Positions 35,947 through 45,164 of a stretch of DNA of 64,000 nt are shown piece after piece. The notes beneath the pieces are model-generated. The model was not told where the DNA came from. It did no database searches and saw only the letters and a program-made list of their open reading frames with translations. Source of the DNA: Coprococcus sp. (GTDB taxonomy: Bacteria > Bacillota > Clostridia > Lachnospirales > Lachnospiraceae). A program made the translations under genes and the position numbers. Positions within the stretch are counted from its first letter, which is position 1. Each line of letters opens with the position of its first letter. The stretch covers positions 42,609-106,608 of the forward strand of contig JAEDGN010000001.1 of assembly GCA_016297495.1 (NCBI GenBank), given 5' to 3'.

Positions 35947-37081
35947 TAATCAGATGATCTCGCTGCGTCAGGCCTCATGGATTCTGGCGTTGGACGTATT
36001 GGCCGCCGGTCTGTTCTGGCTTCCGTCCTGTCTGGGCGGGCAGAGTTTTTTGGGGATGATGCTTATGGGAATGGTGGTTCTTGTATTCCTTTTCGCATAT
36101 TATACGGTATCCTTCTGCTGGCTCAGCAAAAGAAGCAGGAGAAACGGGGGGAAAATCAGGAAACAGGAACTTTCCTCTGCTTTATGCATTTTTTTCATCC
36201 TTTATTATCTGGCAGCTGTTGTTTATAGTGTGCATTTCTTTTACAGGATAATAGAAGGATTGATCCCGGCGGATTACAGCTACCCCGTAACGGTCCTGTT
36301 TCTGCTGGCTGCCGTTGTTTATGGAGCGGGAAAGGGTATTGAAGTGCGGGGGCGGATGGCCGAGCTTATGGGATGGCTGGTTTTTGTGCCGATTCTGGTA
36401 TTATTTGCCGCGGGTTTCCGGCAGGCTGCAGGCTATGGCGGGCCTATGGATCCCCATGCCGTGACAGGACTTCAATGGAAAAATATTTTATCAGAGGGTT
36501 ATGGTGCATTATGGTTCTTTTTTCTGGCAGATCACCCTCTTTTGTTGTGGAGGCAGACCAATCTGGAGTCAAATGGGAGAAAAACGCCTGTTAAAGGGCT
36601 GGTCGGAGGATGTCTGATGGTTTTTGCAGCGTTGGCTTTGACGGGATTGTTTTTTACACCGGAGGGAATGGCGGCAGAGAATCAGCCCTTTGGGATTCTC
36701 CTTCAGATGATTCGTTTTCCGGGAAATTTTATTTCACGATATGATGTGTTTTTTATTATGTTGTGGATGCTGAGTTTTTATATATTTTCCGGAGGAATGC
36801 TTTTGGAAATTGTGGAACTCTATATGGAATTATTGGAGAAGGCCGGTTTATCAGGAAAGTCTGATACGGGACAAAACGGCAGAAATAACAGAATGAAACA
36901 ATGGACAGCCTTATTTCTTGGTATGTTGATTTTCTTTTTATCTGTTCTGGCAAACCAATGGGACAGTTTTGATGCAGTCTTCAGTCGGTGGATGTTGTGG
37001 ACAGGCGTGCCGGTCTGTTTGCTGCTGGTACCGGTCGGTGTATGGAAATGGCATAGAGTGGAGCAAAATGGAGCAGAATGA
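35936..37081 (+). CDS. Spore germination receptor subunit B (GerAB, APC-type permease fold)
   Basis: Integral membrane protein of 381 residues with about ten spans, the germinant-binding subunit of Ger receptors and related to amino-acid permeases. It starts with the family-typical MISLRQASWILALD segment. It overlaps the A subunit by 11 bp and the C subunit by 14 bp, which implies tight translational coupling. Confidence 0.88.
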   Translation: MAGDNQMISLRQASWILALDVLAAGLFWLPSCLGGQSFLGMMLMGMVVLVFLFAYYTVSFCWLSKRSRRNGGKIRKQELSSALCIFFILYYLAAVVYSVHFFYRIIEGLIPADYSYPVTVLFLLAAVVYGAGKGIEVRGRMAELMGWLVFVPILVLFAAGFRQAAGYGGPMDPHAVTGLQWKNILSEGYGALWFFFLADHPLLLWRQTNLESNGRKTPVKGLVGGCLMVFAALALTGLFFTPEGMAAENQPFGILLQMIRFPGNFISRYDVFFIMLWMLSFYIFSGGMLLEIVELYMELLEKAGLSGKSDTGQNGRNNRMKQWTALFLGMLIFFLSVLANQWDSFDAVFSRWMLWTGVPVCLLLVPVGVWKWHRVEQNGAE

Positions 37082-37721
37082 CAGTAAAATGATGGTAAAA
37101 TGGAAAAAAATAATCTGGATAATATGGATGTTTGCGGCAAGCGCGGCCCTATGCGGATGTTATGCATGGAGAGAGCCTCAAAACAGAAATTATATCATGT
37201 GTATGGGAATTGATGCGGCGGACACGGGCTGGCGGGTTACCTATAGTTTTCCTGATCTGGCAGCGCTGACAGGGACAGATACGCAGCCGGCGGAACCTGT
37301 CAGGACCGTTGATGCGGCCACTATCCGGGATGCTTCCGCCAAACTGAATGCATCATCGGATAAAATTGCTGATTATAGTCAGTTATCCGTTATTCTTCTC
37401 GGAGATTCTATTGAGCGCCGCAGTGAGAGGATGGAGCAGCTGCTTCACGAGCTGACGGCAGAAAAGGCTGTTAAACGGACGGTTATGATCGGCCGTGTCA
37501 ATGGAAGCGCAGAAGATATTGTACTGTTGGATGAGAAAGTGAACGGTTCTATTGGTGTATTCCTGTATGAGCTGTGCCAGAATAATTATGAAGATAGAGG
37601 TTATCATCTGAGTGTACTGGAGGATTTTGTCGGAGGAAGAGGGCAGAAGGAGTGTGTGATCCCTGTTTTTGAGGAACAGAAGGAATGGCCGGTGCTCGTA
37701 AAGCTTGAAAAACTGCAGTAA
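37068..37721 (+). CDS. Spore germination receptor subunit C (GerAC lipoprotein), short form
   Basis: Lipoprotein of about 217 residues with a signal peptide and lipobox AALCGC. The N-terminal domain of Ger(x)C is recognisable (NRNYIMCMGIDA, KLNASSDKIADYSQLSVILLG in pieces, and a strand-rich end). GerAC proteins are usually near 370 residues with two further domains; here the frame stops cleanly after domain 1 and the following 85 bp contain no continuation. Of the possible starts I prefer 37068, which has GGAG upstream. It may be a reduced but working subunit or a truncated one. Confidence 0.75.
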   Translation: MEQNDSKMMVKWKKIIWIIWMFAASAALCGCYAWREPQNRNYIMCMGIDAADTGWRVTYSFPDLAALTGTDTQPAEPVRTVDAATIRDASAKLNASSDKIADYSQLSVILLGDSIERRSERMEQLLHELTAEKAVKRTVMIGRVNGSAEDIVLLDEKVNGSIGVFLYELCQNNYEDRGYHLSVLEDFVGGRGQKECVIPVFEEQKEWPVLVKLEKLQ

Positions 37722-37806
37722 TGGCTGAAAGAACCGATTCGTTGCACAGGTCTCTTTTTTATGGTATACTATATAAAATGAATGACAGAAAGGCGGGACA
37801 TCATTT

Positions 37807-38295
37807 ATGACAGAGGATGTCATTTTAACTGTCAGCGGCAGGCAGATGGACCTGGGAGAGGATGCATCAACGGAACTGATAGCCGGGGCCGCTTATTATT
37901 ATCGTAACGGGAAACATTTTGTAATATATGACGAGCCGGATCCCGACAATGGCGGGCAGACGGGCAATACGATAAAAATTGCCGGTGACAGAGTGGATGT
38001 GATACGACGGGGCACCGGCAGTGTACATATGGTTTTTGAGAAGGAGAAACAGATAACCTCCTGTTACCATACACCGGCCGGTGATATCTGGCTGAATGTC
38101 TATACATCAGATATTCGGACAGTGTTGGAACAGGATATGATTGAAACGAATATTGATTATACGCTTCATATGAATGACATATTTATTTCAGAGTGCAGGG
38201 TTACAATTAAGATCATGTCTAAAGGCAGTGCCAGTCTGCATATATCGGCAGAATGGCAGGATGATCCTGAAAAAGAGAGAGGTAGTTATAGATGA
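37807..38295 (+). CDS. DUF1934 (YwiB-like) beta-barrel protein
   Basis: 162 residues. The start MTEDVILTVSGRQ and the run of beta strands (YYYRNGKHFVIYDE, VHMVFEKEKQITSCY, YTLHMND) match the DUF1934 family, which has a lipocalin-like small barrel; its function is unknown, and in Bacillus it neighbours argS. It ends with a 4-bp overlap to the next gene (ATGA). Confidence 0.8.
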   Translation: MTEDVILTVSGRQMDLGEDASTELIAGAAYYYRNGKHFVIYDEPDPDNGGQTGNTIKIAGDRVDVIRRGTGSVHMVFEKEKQITSCYHTPAGDIWLNVYTSDIRTVLEQDMIETNIDYTLHMNDIFISECRVTIKIMSKGSASLHISAEWQDDPEKERGSYR

Positions 38296-38687
38296 AACAG
38301 ACAGGTACGGTATATTTTTATAACCTGAATTCTGCAAAAGGGCGGCAGATACGGATGTTATGTCTGAAGCTCGGATTGAAAATACGTACGGTAGACAGCA
38401 GTCAGTATCTGGAACCGCTGGGGGGACTCACGGGTATACCCGGGTATAAGCTTCTCGGGGAGCAATACGCCGGGGATGGTTTTTCGGATGAGATGCTTTT
38501 GATGAAAGGATTTACAGACAGCCTGCTGAACAGGTTTCTGCAGGGCTTCAGAAGTATGAAGATTGAACCGGTGGCCCTCAAGGCGGTGCTGACGGACACC
38601 AACTGTGGATGGAATTCACTGGAGCTGCATGATGAGCTGGTGAAGGAACGTCAGGCTATAACACAGCATGGGAATTCAACAGAATAA
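38292..38687 (+). CDS. DUF3783 domain protein
   Basis: 131 residues. It has the pattern of the family: an N-terminal VYFYNLNSAKGRQI, then the central GYKLLGEQYAGDGFSDEML-like strand (shown in part), and FRSMKIEPVALKAVLTDTN. Function is unknown. It is translationally coupled to the DUF1934 gene, which is a common pairing suggesting a joint role. Confidence 0.75.
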   Translation: MKQTGTVYFYNLNSAKGRQIRMLCLKLGLKIRTVDSSQYLEPLGGLTGIPGYKLLGEQYAGDGFSDEMLLMKGFTDSLLNRFLQGFRSMKIEPVALKAVLTDTNCGWNSLELHDELVKERQAITQHGNSTE

Positions 38688-38714
38688 AATCACATTGAGT
38701 CAGGAGGAAATATC

Positions 38715-39338
38715 ATGTCGAATCATTTAATCATAGCTTTAAACAGGGAGTATGGAAGCGGCGGAAAAGAGGTGGCAGAGAAACTGTCAGAACGTCTTGG
38801 CATAAAGGTCTACGATGAAGATATCGCAGAGCTGGCTGCAAAGCACAGCGGTATCAGAAAAGATTATTTTGAAAAGGTGGATGAGAAGCCGACGGACAGC
38901 TTTCTGTATATGCTGGCTATGAACACATTTACTATGAATACATCTGTCAATCCTTTTGACAATACGCTGTCCAGTGACAGATTGTTCAATAAACAGGCAG
39001 AGGTCATTCAGGAGATTGCCGGTCAGGGTGACTGCATCATCATTGGAAGATGTGCGGGCTACATATTGCGGGAAGAAGAAAAATGTATCAGGATTTACCT
39101 CAGTGCGGATAAGGATTTCAGATTAAAGCGGATCATGAAGTCGGATCACCTCGATGAGAAGGAAGCGATGAAGAAGATCAATTCCATGGACAAAAAGAGG
39201 GACAGCTATTTTAGCTATTATGCGGGTCAGGACTGGAAGGCCTGCAATACCTATGATCTGGCGATCAGTACCAGTGCCATTGGTATTGAGAAGACAGTGG
39301 ATCTGATTTGTCAGTATATAGAATTGAAGTTTAAATAA
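38715..39338 (+). CDS. Cytidylate kinase-like P-loop protein
   Basis: 207 residues. The N-terminal NREYGSGGKEVAEKLSERLG is a P-loop of the cytidylate kinase-like family, and IIIGRCAGYIL plus IYLSADKDFRLKRIM match the LID and Arg-rich region. True Cmk is usually longer in the NMP-binding part, so this is a Cmk-like paralogue found widely in Clostridia with unknown substrate. CAGGAGG precedes the ATG. Confidence 0.82.
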   Translation: MSNHLIIALNREYGSGGKEVAEKLSERLGIKVYDEDIAELAAKHSGIRKDYFEKVDEKPTDSFLYMLAMNTFTMNTSVNPFDNTLSSDRLFNKQAEVIQEIAGQGDCIIIGRCAGYILREEEKCIRIYLSADKDFRLKRIMKSDHLDEKEAMKKINSMDKKRDSYFSYYAGQDWKACNTYDLAISTSAIGIEKTVDLICQYIELKFK

Positions 39339-39346
39339 ATTCCCAT

Positions 39347-39375
39347 TTACTTTTAAATTTATTAAGGATATAATA
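39347..39375 (+). promoter_or_regulatory. Sigma-A-type promoter for fba
   Basis: TTTACT (39347-39352), 17-bp spacer, TATAAT (39370-39375); the spacer is AT-rich. The leader is about 57 nt. Confidence 0.65.
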
Positions 39376-39438
39376 ATGAGGGGGGCTCAGATATGGGTAT
39401 CTGAGAGAAAGATATTATTATAATATGGAGGAATGATT

Positions 39439-40308
39439 ATGTTAGTATCAGCAAAAGAAATGCTTCAGAAGGCTAAAGCAGGTCATTATGCAGTTGGTCA
39501 GTTCAATATTAATAATCTTGAGTGGACAAAGTCTGTTCTGCAGACTGCTCAGGAACTTGAATCTCCGGTTATCCTTGGTGTGTCCGAAGGTGCCGGCAAG
39601 TATATGTGTGGTTTCAAGACCGTATCTGCTATGGTGAAGGCTATGATCGAGGAACTGAATATCACAGTGCCGGTTGCGCTTCATCTTGACCATGGTACTT
39701 ATGAAGGCTGCTATAAATGTATCGAAGCAGGTTTTTCATCCATCATGTTTGACGGTTCCCACTATCCGATCGATGAGAATGTAGCCAAGACTCAGGAACT
39801 GGTGAAGGTCTGCGCAGAGAAGGGATTGTCCCTTGAAGCAGAAGTTGGTTCTATCGGCGGCGAGGAAGACGGCGTTGTAGGTATGGGCGAGTGTGCAGAT
39901 CCTGAAGAATGCAAGGCTATTGCAGATCTGGGTGTTGATATGCTGGCTGCAGGTATCGGCAATATCCATGGCAAATATCCAGCCAACTGGCCGGGCTTGA
40001 GCTTTGAGACGCTGGCAGCTGTACAGGAGAAGACAGGTGAGATGCCTCTGGTTCTTCACGGCGGCACAGGCATTCCTGATGAGATGATCAAGAAAGCCAT
40101 CAATCTCGGCGTTGCCAAGATCAACGTTAATACAGAGTGTCAGCTTTCATTTGCAGATGCTACAAGAAAATATATCGAGGCCGGCAAGGATCAGCAGGGC
40201 AAGGGTTATGACCCTCGTAAACTGCTTGCGCCTGGTGCTGAGGCTATTAAGGTAACTGTAAAGGAGAAGATGGAATTATTTGGTTCTGTCGGCAAGGCAT
40301 TCAAATAG
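39439..40308 (+). CDS. fba: Fructose-1,6-bisphosphate aldolase, class II
   Basis: Zinc-dependent glycolytic aldolase, 289 residues. Visible motifs are ALHLDHGTYE (zinc His and catalytic Asp), IGGEEDGVVG, GIGNIHGKYP (zinc His) and LVLHGGTGIPDEM (zinc His), with INVNTE as the phosphate-binding end. The ATG at 39439 lies 7 bases after GGAGG, whereas an ATG-like start at 39433 is too close. Codon choice is strongly biased, as for pgi and pfkA. Confidence 0.95.
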   Translation: MLVSAKEMLQKAKAGHYAVGQFNINNLEWTKSVLQTAQELESPVILGVSEGAGKYMCGFKTVSAMVKAMIEELNITVPVALHLDHGTYEGCYKCIEAGFSSIMFDGSHYPIDENVAKTQELVKVCAEKGLSLEAEVGSIGGEEDGVVGMGECADPEECKAIADLGVDMLAAGIGNIHGKYPANWPGLSFETLAAVQEKTGEMPLVLHGGTGIPDEMIKKAINLGVAKINVNTECQLSFADATRKYIEAGKDQQGKGYDPRKLLAPGAEAIKVTVKEKMELFGSVGKAFK

Positions 40309-40334
40309 AGTATAACAGTTATATTGCTTATGAT

Positions 40335-40396
40335 TGAAGAAGCTGTTCGGGAACAGGATTTGGGTTGAGATCCTGTTCCCGGGAGGCTTCTTTTTT
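40335..40396 (+). terminator. Terminator after fba
   Basis: A two-part stem: GAAGAAGC with GCTTCTTTTT outside, and GGGAACAGGAT with ATCCTGTTCCC inside, ending in TTTTTT. Confidence 0.9.
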
Positions 40397-40461
40397 CGTT
40401 TTATTTTTTAAAATAATCTCATATGATAAGAAGAGAAGTATGGGGATGGGATTGAGCGAAA

Positions 40462-41238
40462 ATGTGTCTGAGCAGAAAATGGCTTATTTTTTTATTTGTT
40501 TTGTCAGGATGTTTACTGGCAGGTATCGTCATGGGAGGACATCATCTGACAGTTTTCTGCCATGCGGCCTGGCTGGAGAATACTTTTGAAACAAAAAAAG
40601 TACTTTTTAAGCCCGATGACCGGAAGACAAAGATGGTTGCGCTGACCTTTGACGATGGACCGAAAGCAGGAGTAACGGATTGGCTGCTGGAGGAGCTTTA
40701 TAAAAGGGATGTGAAGGCAACATTTTTTCTCATCGGCAATCAGGTGGAAATGGACAATAATGATGTGATCGTCAGACGAATGTATGAGGATGGACATCAG
40801 ATTGGCTGTCATACTTACAGCCATGTACAGATGACACTTTTGTCGGAAACGGAACAGAAGCAGGAGATACTGGAATGGTATGACACGATTTCAGGGGTGA
40901 TCGGTGATTTTTCCTACTGTATCCGGCCGCCCTATGGCTCTGTCAATAGCGAACTCTGCGCTTGTCTGGATATTCCTATTATATTGTGGTCTGTTGATAC
41001 CAGAGACTGGACCGGTAAGCAGGCATCCGATATTGCGGATTATATTGTGTCAGAGGCGGAGGATGGGGATATTATTCTCCTTCATGATATTTTTGAGGAA
41101 AGTGTACATGGTGCTGTGGCTGCGGTGGACCGTTTGAAAGAACTGGGTTATGACTTTGTGACAGTGGATGAACTGCTGACAGAAAAAGGGATTGCTGAGG
41201 AAGGAGGAAAGGTTTATCGAAAAGCTGTATGCCGGTAA
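40462..41238 (+). CDS. Polysaccharide deacetylase (NodB/CE4 family), secreted or membrane-anchored
   Basis: 258 residues with an N-terminal hydrophobic segment (LIFLFVLSGCLLAGIVM) and a CE4 domain. Motif 1 is ALTFDDGPK (catalytic base Asp and metal Asp), motif 2 is GCHTYSHVQM (metal His pair), motif 3 is IRPPYGSVN, motif 4 has WSVDTRDW and motif 5 IILLHDI. This is the peptidoglycan N-acetylglucosamine deacetylase or PdaA-like group, and in a spore former could act on cortex or vegetative wall. A cysteine in LSGCLL might be a lipobox (LSGC), giving a lipoprotein. The ribosome-binding site is poor. Confidence 0.9.
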   Translation: MCLSRKWLIFLFVLSGCLLAGIVMGGHHLTVFCHAAWLENTFETKKVLFKPDDRKTKMVALTFDDGPKAGVTDWLLEELYKRDVKATFFLIGNQVEMDNNDVIVRRMYEDGHQIGCHTYSHVQMTLLSETEQKQEILEWYDTISGVIGDFSYCIRPPYGSVNSELCACLDIPIILWSVDTRDWTGKQASDIADYIVSEAEDGDIILLHDIFEESVHGAVAAVDRLKELGYDFVTVDELLTEKGIAEEGGKVYRKAVCR

Positions 41239-41350
41239 AGCTATGGAATCTTCTGCAGGATGTGTATGATGGACTTGAACTGGTTTAAAAAATGGTATAT
41301 GATAAAGCATAACTATTGGGAATGGAAGGCGCTGTTAGGAGGAAGAACAG

Positions 41351-42253
41351 ATGAAGATTGGATCACATGTTGGAATGAATGGTAAAGAGATGTTCCTCGG
41401 TTCTGTGAAGGAAGCCTTATCCTATGGGGCGGATACGCTGATGGTTTATACAGGAGCGCCTCAGAATACGAGAAGAAAAGATATAGAGAGTCTTCGCATT
41501 GAAGAGGGATGGGAATTGATGCGCCAGCATGGTATGAATGAGATTGTTATCCATGCACCGTATATTATCAATCTGGGGAATACTGTGAAACCGGAGACAT
41601 ATGAACTGGCGGTGGAGTTTCTGGAGAAAGAGATAGCGAGAACGGCAGCCATGGGCAGCAGTGTCATGATATTACATCCGGGAGCCCATGTGGGAGCTGG
41701 CACCGAAGCGGGTATCCGCCGTATTGTGGAAGGACTGAATGCAGTGCTGACGGCAGATACACCGGTGAGTATTGCTCTGGAGACCATGGCAGGCAAGGGC
41801 AGTGAGATTGGCCGGAGCTTTGAGGAACTTGCGGCCATTTATGAAGGCGTTCATTATAATGATAAATTAAGGGTATGCTTTGATACCTGTCATGTTCATG
41901 ATGCGGGATATGATATTGTCAATGATTTTTCGGGCGTGATGACAGAATTTGACAAGATCATTGGACAGGATCAGATTGCGGTGTTTCATATGAATGACAG
42001 CAAAAATGTCCGTGGAGCGGGCAAGGATCGCCATGAGAATTTTGGTTTTGGTGAGATCGGCTTTGACGCACTGATGAATGTGGTACAGTGCCCGGATTTT
42101 GAGAACGTGCCGAAGATATTGGAATCACCTTATGTGCCGTCTCCGGAAGACAAAAAGATAAGTTTTGCTCCTTATAAATATGAAATCGAGATGATCCGCA
42201 GAGGTGTTTTTGATCCGGATCTGAAACAGAAGATTCTTCAGTCGGCCATGTAG
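41351..42253 (+). CDS. nfo: Deoxyribonuclease IV (endonuclease IV, Nfo)
   Basis: AP endonuclease of base-excision repair, 300 residues, TIM barrel with three zinc ions. Ligand motifs are [43 protein letters not shown] and FHMNDSKN, followed by [17 protein letters not shown] precedes the ATG. It is followed 39 bp later by cca. Confidence 0.95.
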   Translation: MKIGSHVGMNGKEMFLGSVKEALSYGADTLMVYTGAPQNTRRKDIESLRIEEGWELMRQHGMNEIVIHAPYIINLGNTVKPETYELAVEFLEKEIARTAAMGSSVMILHPGAHVGAGTEAGIRRIVEGLNAVLTADTPVSIALETMAGKGSEIGRSFEELAAIYEGVHYNDKLRVCFDTCHVHDAGYDIVNDFSGVMTEFDKIIGQDQIAVFHMNDSKNVRGAGKDRHENFGFGEIGFDALMNVVQCPDFENVPKILESPYVPSPEDKKISFAPYKYEIEMIRRGVFDPDLKQKILQSAM

Positions 42254-42292
42254 CTGATTGTTTCTGCAGCAGATGAGGGAGAAGGAGTTTTT

Positions 42293-43672
42293 ATGGAGAG
42301 ATTGTATATCGATATTCCTGAAGGGGCAGCTGCGATACTGCATAGACTGACCTCGGCGGGATATGAGGCCTATATTGTGGGCGGGTGTGTCAGAGACTGC
42401 CTTCTTGGACGTGATCCGAAAGATTGGGATATTACCACATCTGCCAGACCGCAGGAAGTCAAAGCCCTTTTTGAGCGCACGATTGATACGGGAATTGCCC
42501 ATGGCACGGTGACTGTGATGATGGATCATGAGGGCTATGAAGTGACGACTTACCGTATTGATGGTGAGTATGAGGATTGCCGGCATCCGAAGGAAGTACA
42601 GTTCACCAATAAACTGGTGGAGGATTTGAAACGTCGGGATTTTACGATCAATGCCATGGCCTATAATCCGGAAACGGGTGTGGTGGATGAATTTGATGGT
42701 ATCGGTGATCTGGAGCGCAGAATCATACGCTGTGTTGGTGAACCGGCAGAGCGCTTTGATGAGGATGCTCTGCGGATTCTGCGTGCTGTGCGTTTTTCGG
42801 CCCAGTTGGGTTTTGAGATTGATGAAGGCACCTGCCTGGCTATACGGGATAAGACGGCACAGCTGGCATTGATCAGCGCTGAGCGGATACAGATGGAACT
42901 GGTGAAGATATTGACATCACCGAATCCGGCACATATGAAACTGGCATGTGACCTGGGAATTACATCCGTTATTCTGCCTGAATATGACAAAATTCGCGGT
43001 GTCAGTCAGAAGACACCGAATCATATTTATGATGTAGAGGTGCATACGCTGAAGTCTATGGAGCATATAGAAGCGGATACGGTACTCAGGCTGACGATGC
43101 TTATGCATGATTTTGGAAAACCGGATGTGAAGCGTGTTCTTGACAATGGACGGGAGATTTTTTACCGTCATCCTGAAATCAGCGCAGCCTGTGCTGAGAG
43201 GATACTCAGAAGACTGAAGTTTGATAATGATACAAGAACAAAGGTCGTACGTCTGGTGAAATGGCATGGCTTGAAATATGATGCCTCGGAGAAAAGTGTG
43301 AGGCGGGCGCTGAACCGGGTGGGAGAAGATATTTTTAAGGATTTCATTAAAGTTCAGTGTGCGGATATTCAGGCCAAGAATCCGGTGGTTATCCCGGGTA
43401 AGCTGGCGATGCTGCAGGAAAAGGAACAGACCTACCACCGAATCATTGAGGAAGGTCAGTGCTTCACAGTCAGACAGCTGGCCATTGGAGGTCGTGATCT
43501 GATCAGGGCCGGTATCCAGCCCGGACCACTGCTGGGGGCTGTCCTTGATAAACTGACAGAGGCGGTTATCGACGATCAGTCACTGAATGAAAAAGAAAAG
43601 CTCCTGGCACTTGCCATGGAGCTAAAAGACGATCCGGATATCTTCCGGCCAAAAGAAGAAGCGAATATTTAA
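42293..43672 (+). CDS. cca: CCA tRNA nucleotidyltransferase with HD domain
   Basis: Adds or repairs the 3'-CCA of tRNA. Class II polymerase-beta fold with GGCVRDCLLGRDPKDWDI-type head (GGxVRD plus DxD), RRDFTINAMAYNP and the RRxxD-like RFDEDALRILRA block; a central HD domain (LMHDFGKPDV) at about residues 255-350 gives phosphohydrolase capacity. 459 residues. AGAAGGAG precedes the ATG. Distinguishing a full CCA-adding enzyme from an A-adding one is not possible by eye. Confidence 0.93.
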   Translation: MERLYIDIPEGAAAILHRLTSAGYEAYIVGGCVRDCLLGRDPKDWDITTSARPQEVKALFERTIDTGIAHGTVTVMMDHEGYEVTTYRIDGEYEDCRHPKEVQFTNKLVEDLKRRDFTINAMAYNPETGVVDEFDGIGDLERRIIRCVGEPAERFDEDALRILRAVRFSAQLGFEIDEGTCLAIRDKTAQLALISAERIQMELVKILTSPNPAHMKLACDLGITSVILPEYDKIRGVSQKTPNHIYDVEVHTLKSMEHIEADTVLRLTMLMHDFGKPDVKRVLDNGREIFYRHPEISAACAERILRRLKFDNDTRTKVVRLVKWHGLKYDASEKSVRRALNRVGEDIFKDFIKVQCADIQAKNPVVIPGKLAMLQEKEQTYHRIIEEGQCFTVRQLAIGGRDLIRAGIQPGPLLGAVLDKLTEAVIDDQSLNEKEKLLALAMELKDDPDIFRPKEEANI

Positions 43673-43675
43673 TAA

Positions 43676-43858
43676 AAAAGGGCATTTGCAATATATTTAT
43701 GTTCCATTCAGCAATCCCATTGTCCGCATTTTCGAGACAGATGTATGGCTGTTGGCGGACATCTATTTAAGATGTACCGACACAGACATACATCTGTCAG
43801 GAGAAACCAGCGTGACAAGGGATGCTGAAGGGAACTTTTATATTGCAAATGCCCTTTT
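43676..43858. repeat. 183-bp long near-perfect palindrome (MITE-like or hairpin RNA)
   Basis: The outer 20 bases (43676-43695) are the exact reverse complement of 43839-43858 and contain GGGCATTTGCAATATA. Pairing continues inward with small bulges: GTTCC-TTCAGCA-TCCC-TTGTC blocks, then GACAGATGTATG, then ACATCT/AGATGT around an ATTTA loop centred at 43767. Both arms are the same length. It fills the space between the convergent cca and the membrane-anchored protein gene. It has A- and T-runs outside, so it should also terminate from both sides. No target-site duplication or protein is visible. Confidence 0.8.
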
Positions 43859-43864
43859 CCATGG

Positions 43865-44344
43865 CTATTCAGCTTTGCTGAATCTGCCTTTGATCTTCTG
43901 CCAGAATGTTTTCTTTGGCGGTGGTGTCAGTGCAGGGCCTCTTAAGCTCTTGACGCTGAGAATGTAAATACCGCCTACCATGGCTTTGACTTCCTGTTTG
44001 ATCGGAACCATGTCAAATATTTTCTCATCGCACATGAATGTCATGATACGAGGGCCTACCTTGGCCTTTACGATCGGGACCTTGGAACGGCGCATCATCT
44101 TCGGCACGTTGTCGACAACAACCTTCGGAAGGTTGGCTTCACTGATTTTCATACGCTTTTTATCAATAACAAGCAAAGTCATTGGCTGTGCTGCTTCCTG
44201 CAGCTGGCGCTGAGCATCTTCTGATTTCTTCTGCTGCTTATTCCCCCATACAGTAAGGAAAATCAACGCAGCAGCCAGTACAACAAGAATAACCAGAATG
44301 ACAATCCATGCAGTGCTGATGGCTACGATTGGTGCTATTGTCAC
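43865..44344 (-). CDS. Membrane-anchored protein of unknown function
   Basis: 159 residues. An N-terminal span (about residues 10-33, VILVILVVLAAALIFLTVW) is followed by a basic and helical linker (KQQKKSEDAQRQLQEA) and a soluble C-terminal domain with strand-rich sequence, including PRIMTFMCDEKIFDMV. I do not recognise it; it looks like a conserved Lachnospiraceae protein. The start is a GTG with AAAGGAGG upstream on the minus strand. It has no cotranscribed neighbour. Confidence 0.7.
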   Translation of the reverse strand: MTIAPIVAISTAWIVILVILVVLAAALIFLTVWGNKQQKKSEDAQRQLQEAAQPMTLLVIDKKRMKISEANLPKVVVDNVPKMMRRSKVPIVKAKVGPRIMTFMCDEKIFDMVPIKQEVKAMVGGIYILSVKSLRGPALTPPPKKTFWQKIKGRFSKAE

Positions 44345-44432
44345 GTTACTTCCTCCTTTAGTTCATTTCAATTCAATCAAATTTAAGTTTAGCATTTTTC
44401 CTGTAAAAAGGAAATACTTTTTTGTGAAAACT

Positions 44433-45164
44433 TTATATATAATGGCTGTTCTGCGCGAGCATATCAGCGATCAGGCGCTGAACACGGGCGCCTATGTGAC
44501 GTCGGTCTTCTTTTGGAAGCTCCTTGATGTCTATAGGTTCTCCGAATTCGATGACGACCGTTGATGCTTTAACAAAAGGCATGTGGTTCTCAAAGATGGA
44601 TTCTGTGTTGGTGATGGCCACCGGTATGATCAGACAGCCGGATTTTTCAGCTATTTTGAAACTTCCTTCTTTAAATTCCAGCATTTCATCACCTGGCGTA
44701 CGTGTCCCTTCAGGGAAAATACAGATGGAACAGCCATTTTTAACAGTAGCAATACAATCCAGAATAGTCTTCAGTCCTGCTTTAATGTTATCGCGGTCGA
44801 GAAACTGGCAGTTCATATACATCATCCAGCGGTGGACAAAAGGAAATTTTTCCATTTCCTTTTTGGCAACAAATCCTGTTGTATTGTTGGTCAGCGGATA
44901 GAGTGTCACGATGTCAAAGTAACTGCGGTGGTTGGATACATAAAGAACAGGAATGTCTGTTGGGACATTCTCCCGCCCTTTAACGATCAGACGGGTACCG
45001 GCCAGCCAGCTGATACAGCGAAAGGCAAAGGTGACGATCCGGAAGGAGCTGCGTTCCTTTTTCTTAATATCAAAATGCCCGATGATTTCCTCAATCAGAT
45101 ATAAAGGAATACTGATGATAAAGAAACAGAGCAGGAAGAGGACGATCAATATTGTACGGATCAT
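44433..45164 (-). CDS. plsC: 1-acyl-sn-glycerol-3-phosphate acyltransferase PlsC
   Basis: Membrane-bound acyltransferase making phosphatidate from lysophosphatidate. 243 residues, with an N-terminal membrane span, the catalytic NHRSYFD (HX4D) block, FLDRDN, the FPEGTRTPGD substrate block and IIPVAI. It overlaps the malQ stop by 4 bp, so it is translated after MalQ on one message even though the two pathways are unrelated. Confidence 0.93.
   Translation of the reverse strand: MIRTILIVLFLLCFFIISIPLYLIEEIIGHFDIKKKERSSFRIVTFAFRCISWLAGTRLIVKGRENVPTDIPVLYVSNHRSYFDIVTLYPLTNNTTGFVAKKEMEKFPFVHRWMMYMNCQFLDRDNIKAGLKTILDCIATVKNGCSICIFPEGTRTPGDEMLEFKEGSFKIAEKSGCLIIPVAITNTESIFENHMPFVKASTVVIEFGEPIDIKELPKEDRRHIGARVQRLIADMLAQNSHYI

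Noticed and set aside
43686..43967. 93-codon ORF across the palindrome and into the convergent gene
   Set aside because: It is made of palindrome sequence plus the antisense strand of the 43865-44344 gene, has no ribosome-binding site, and does not resemble a protein family.
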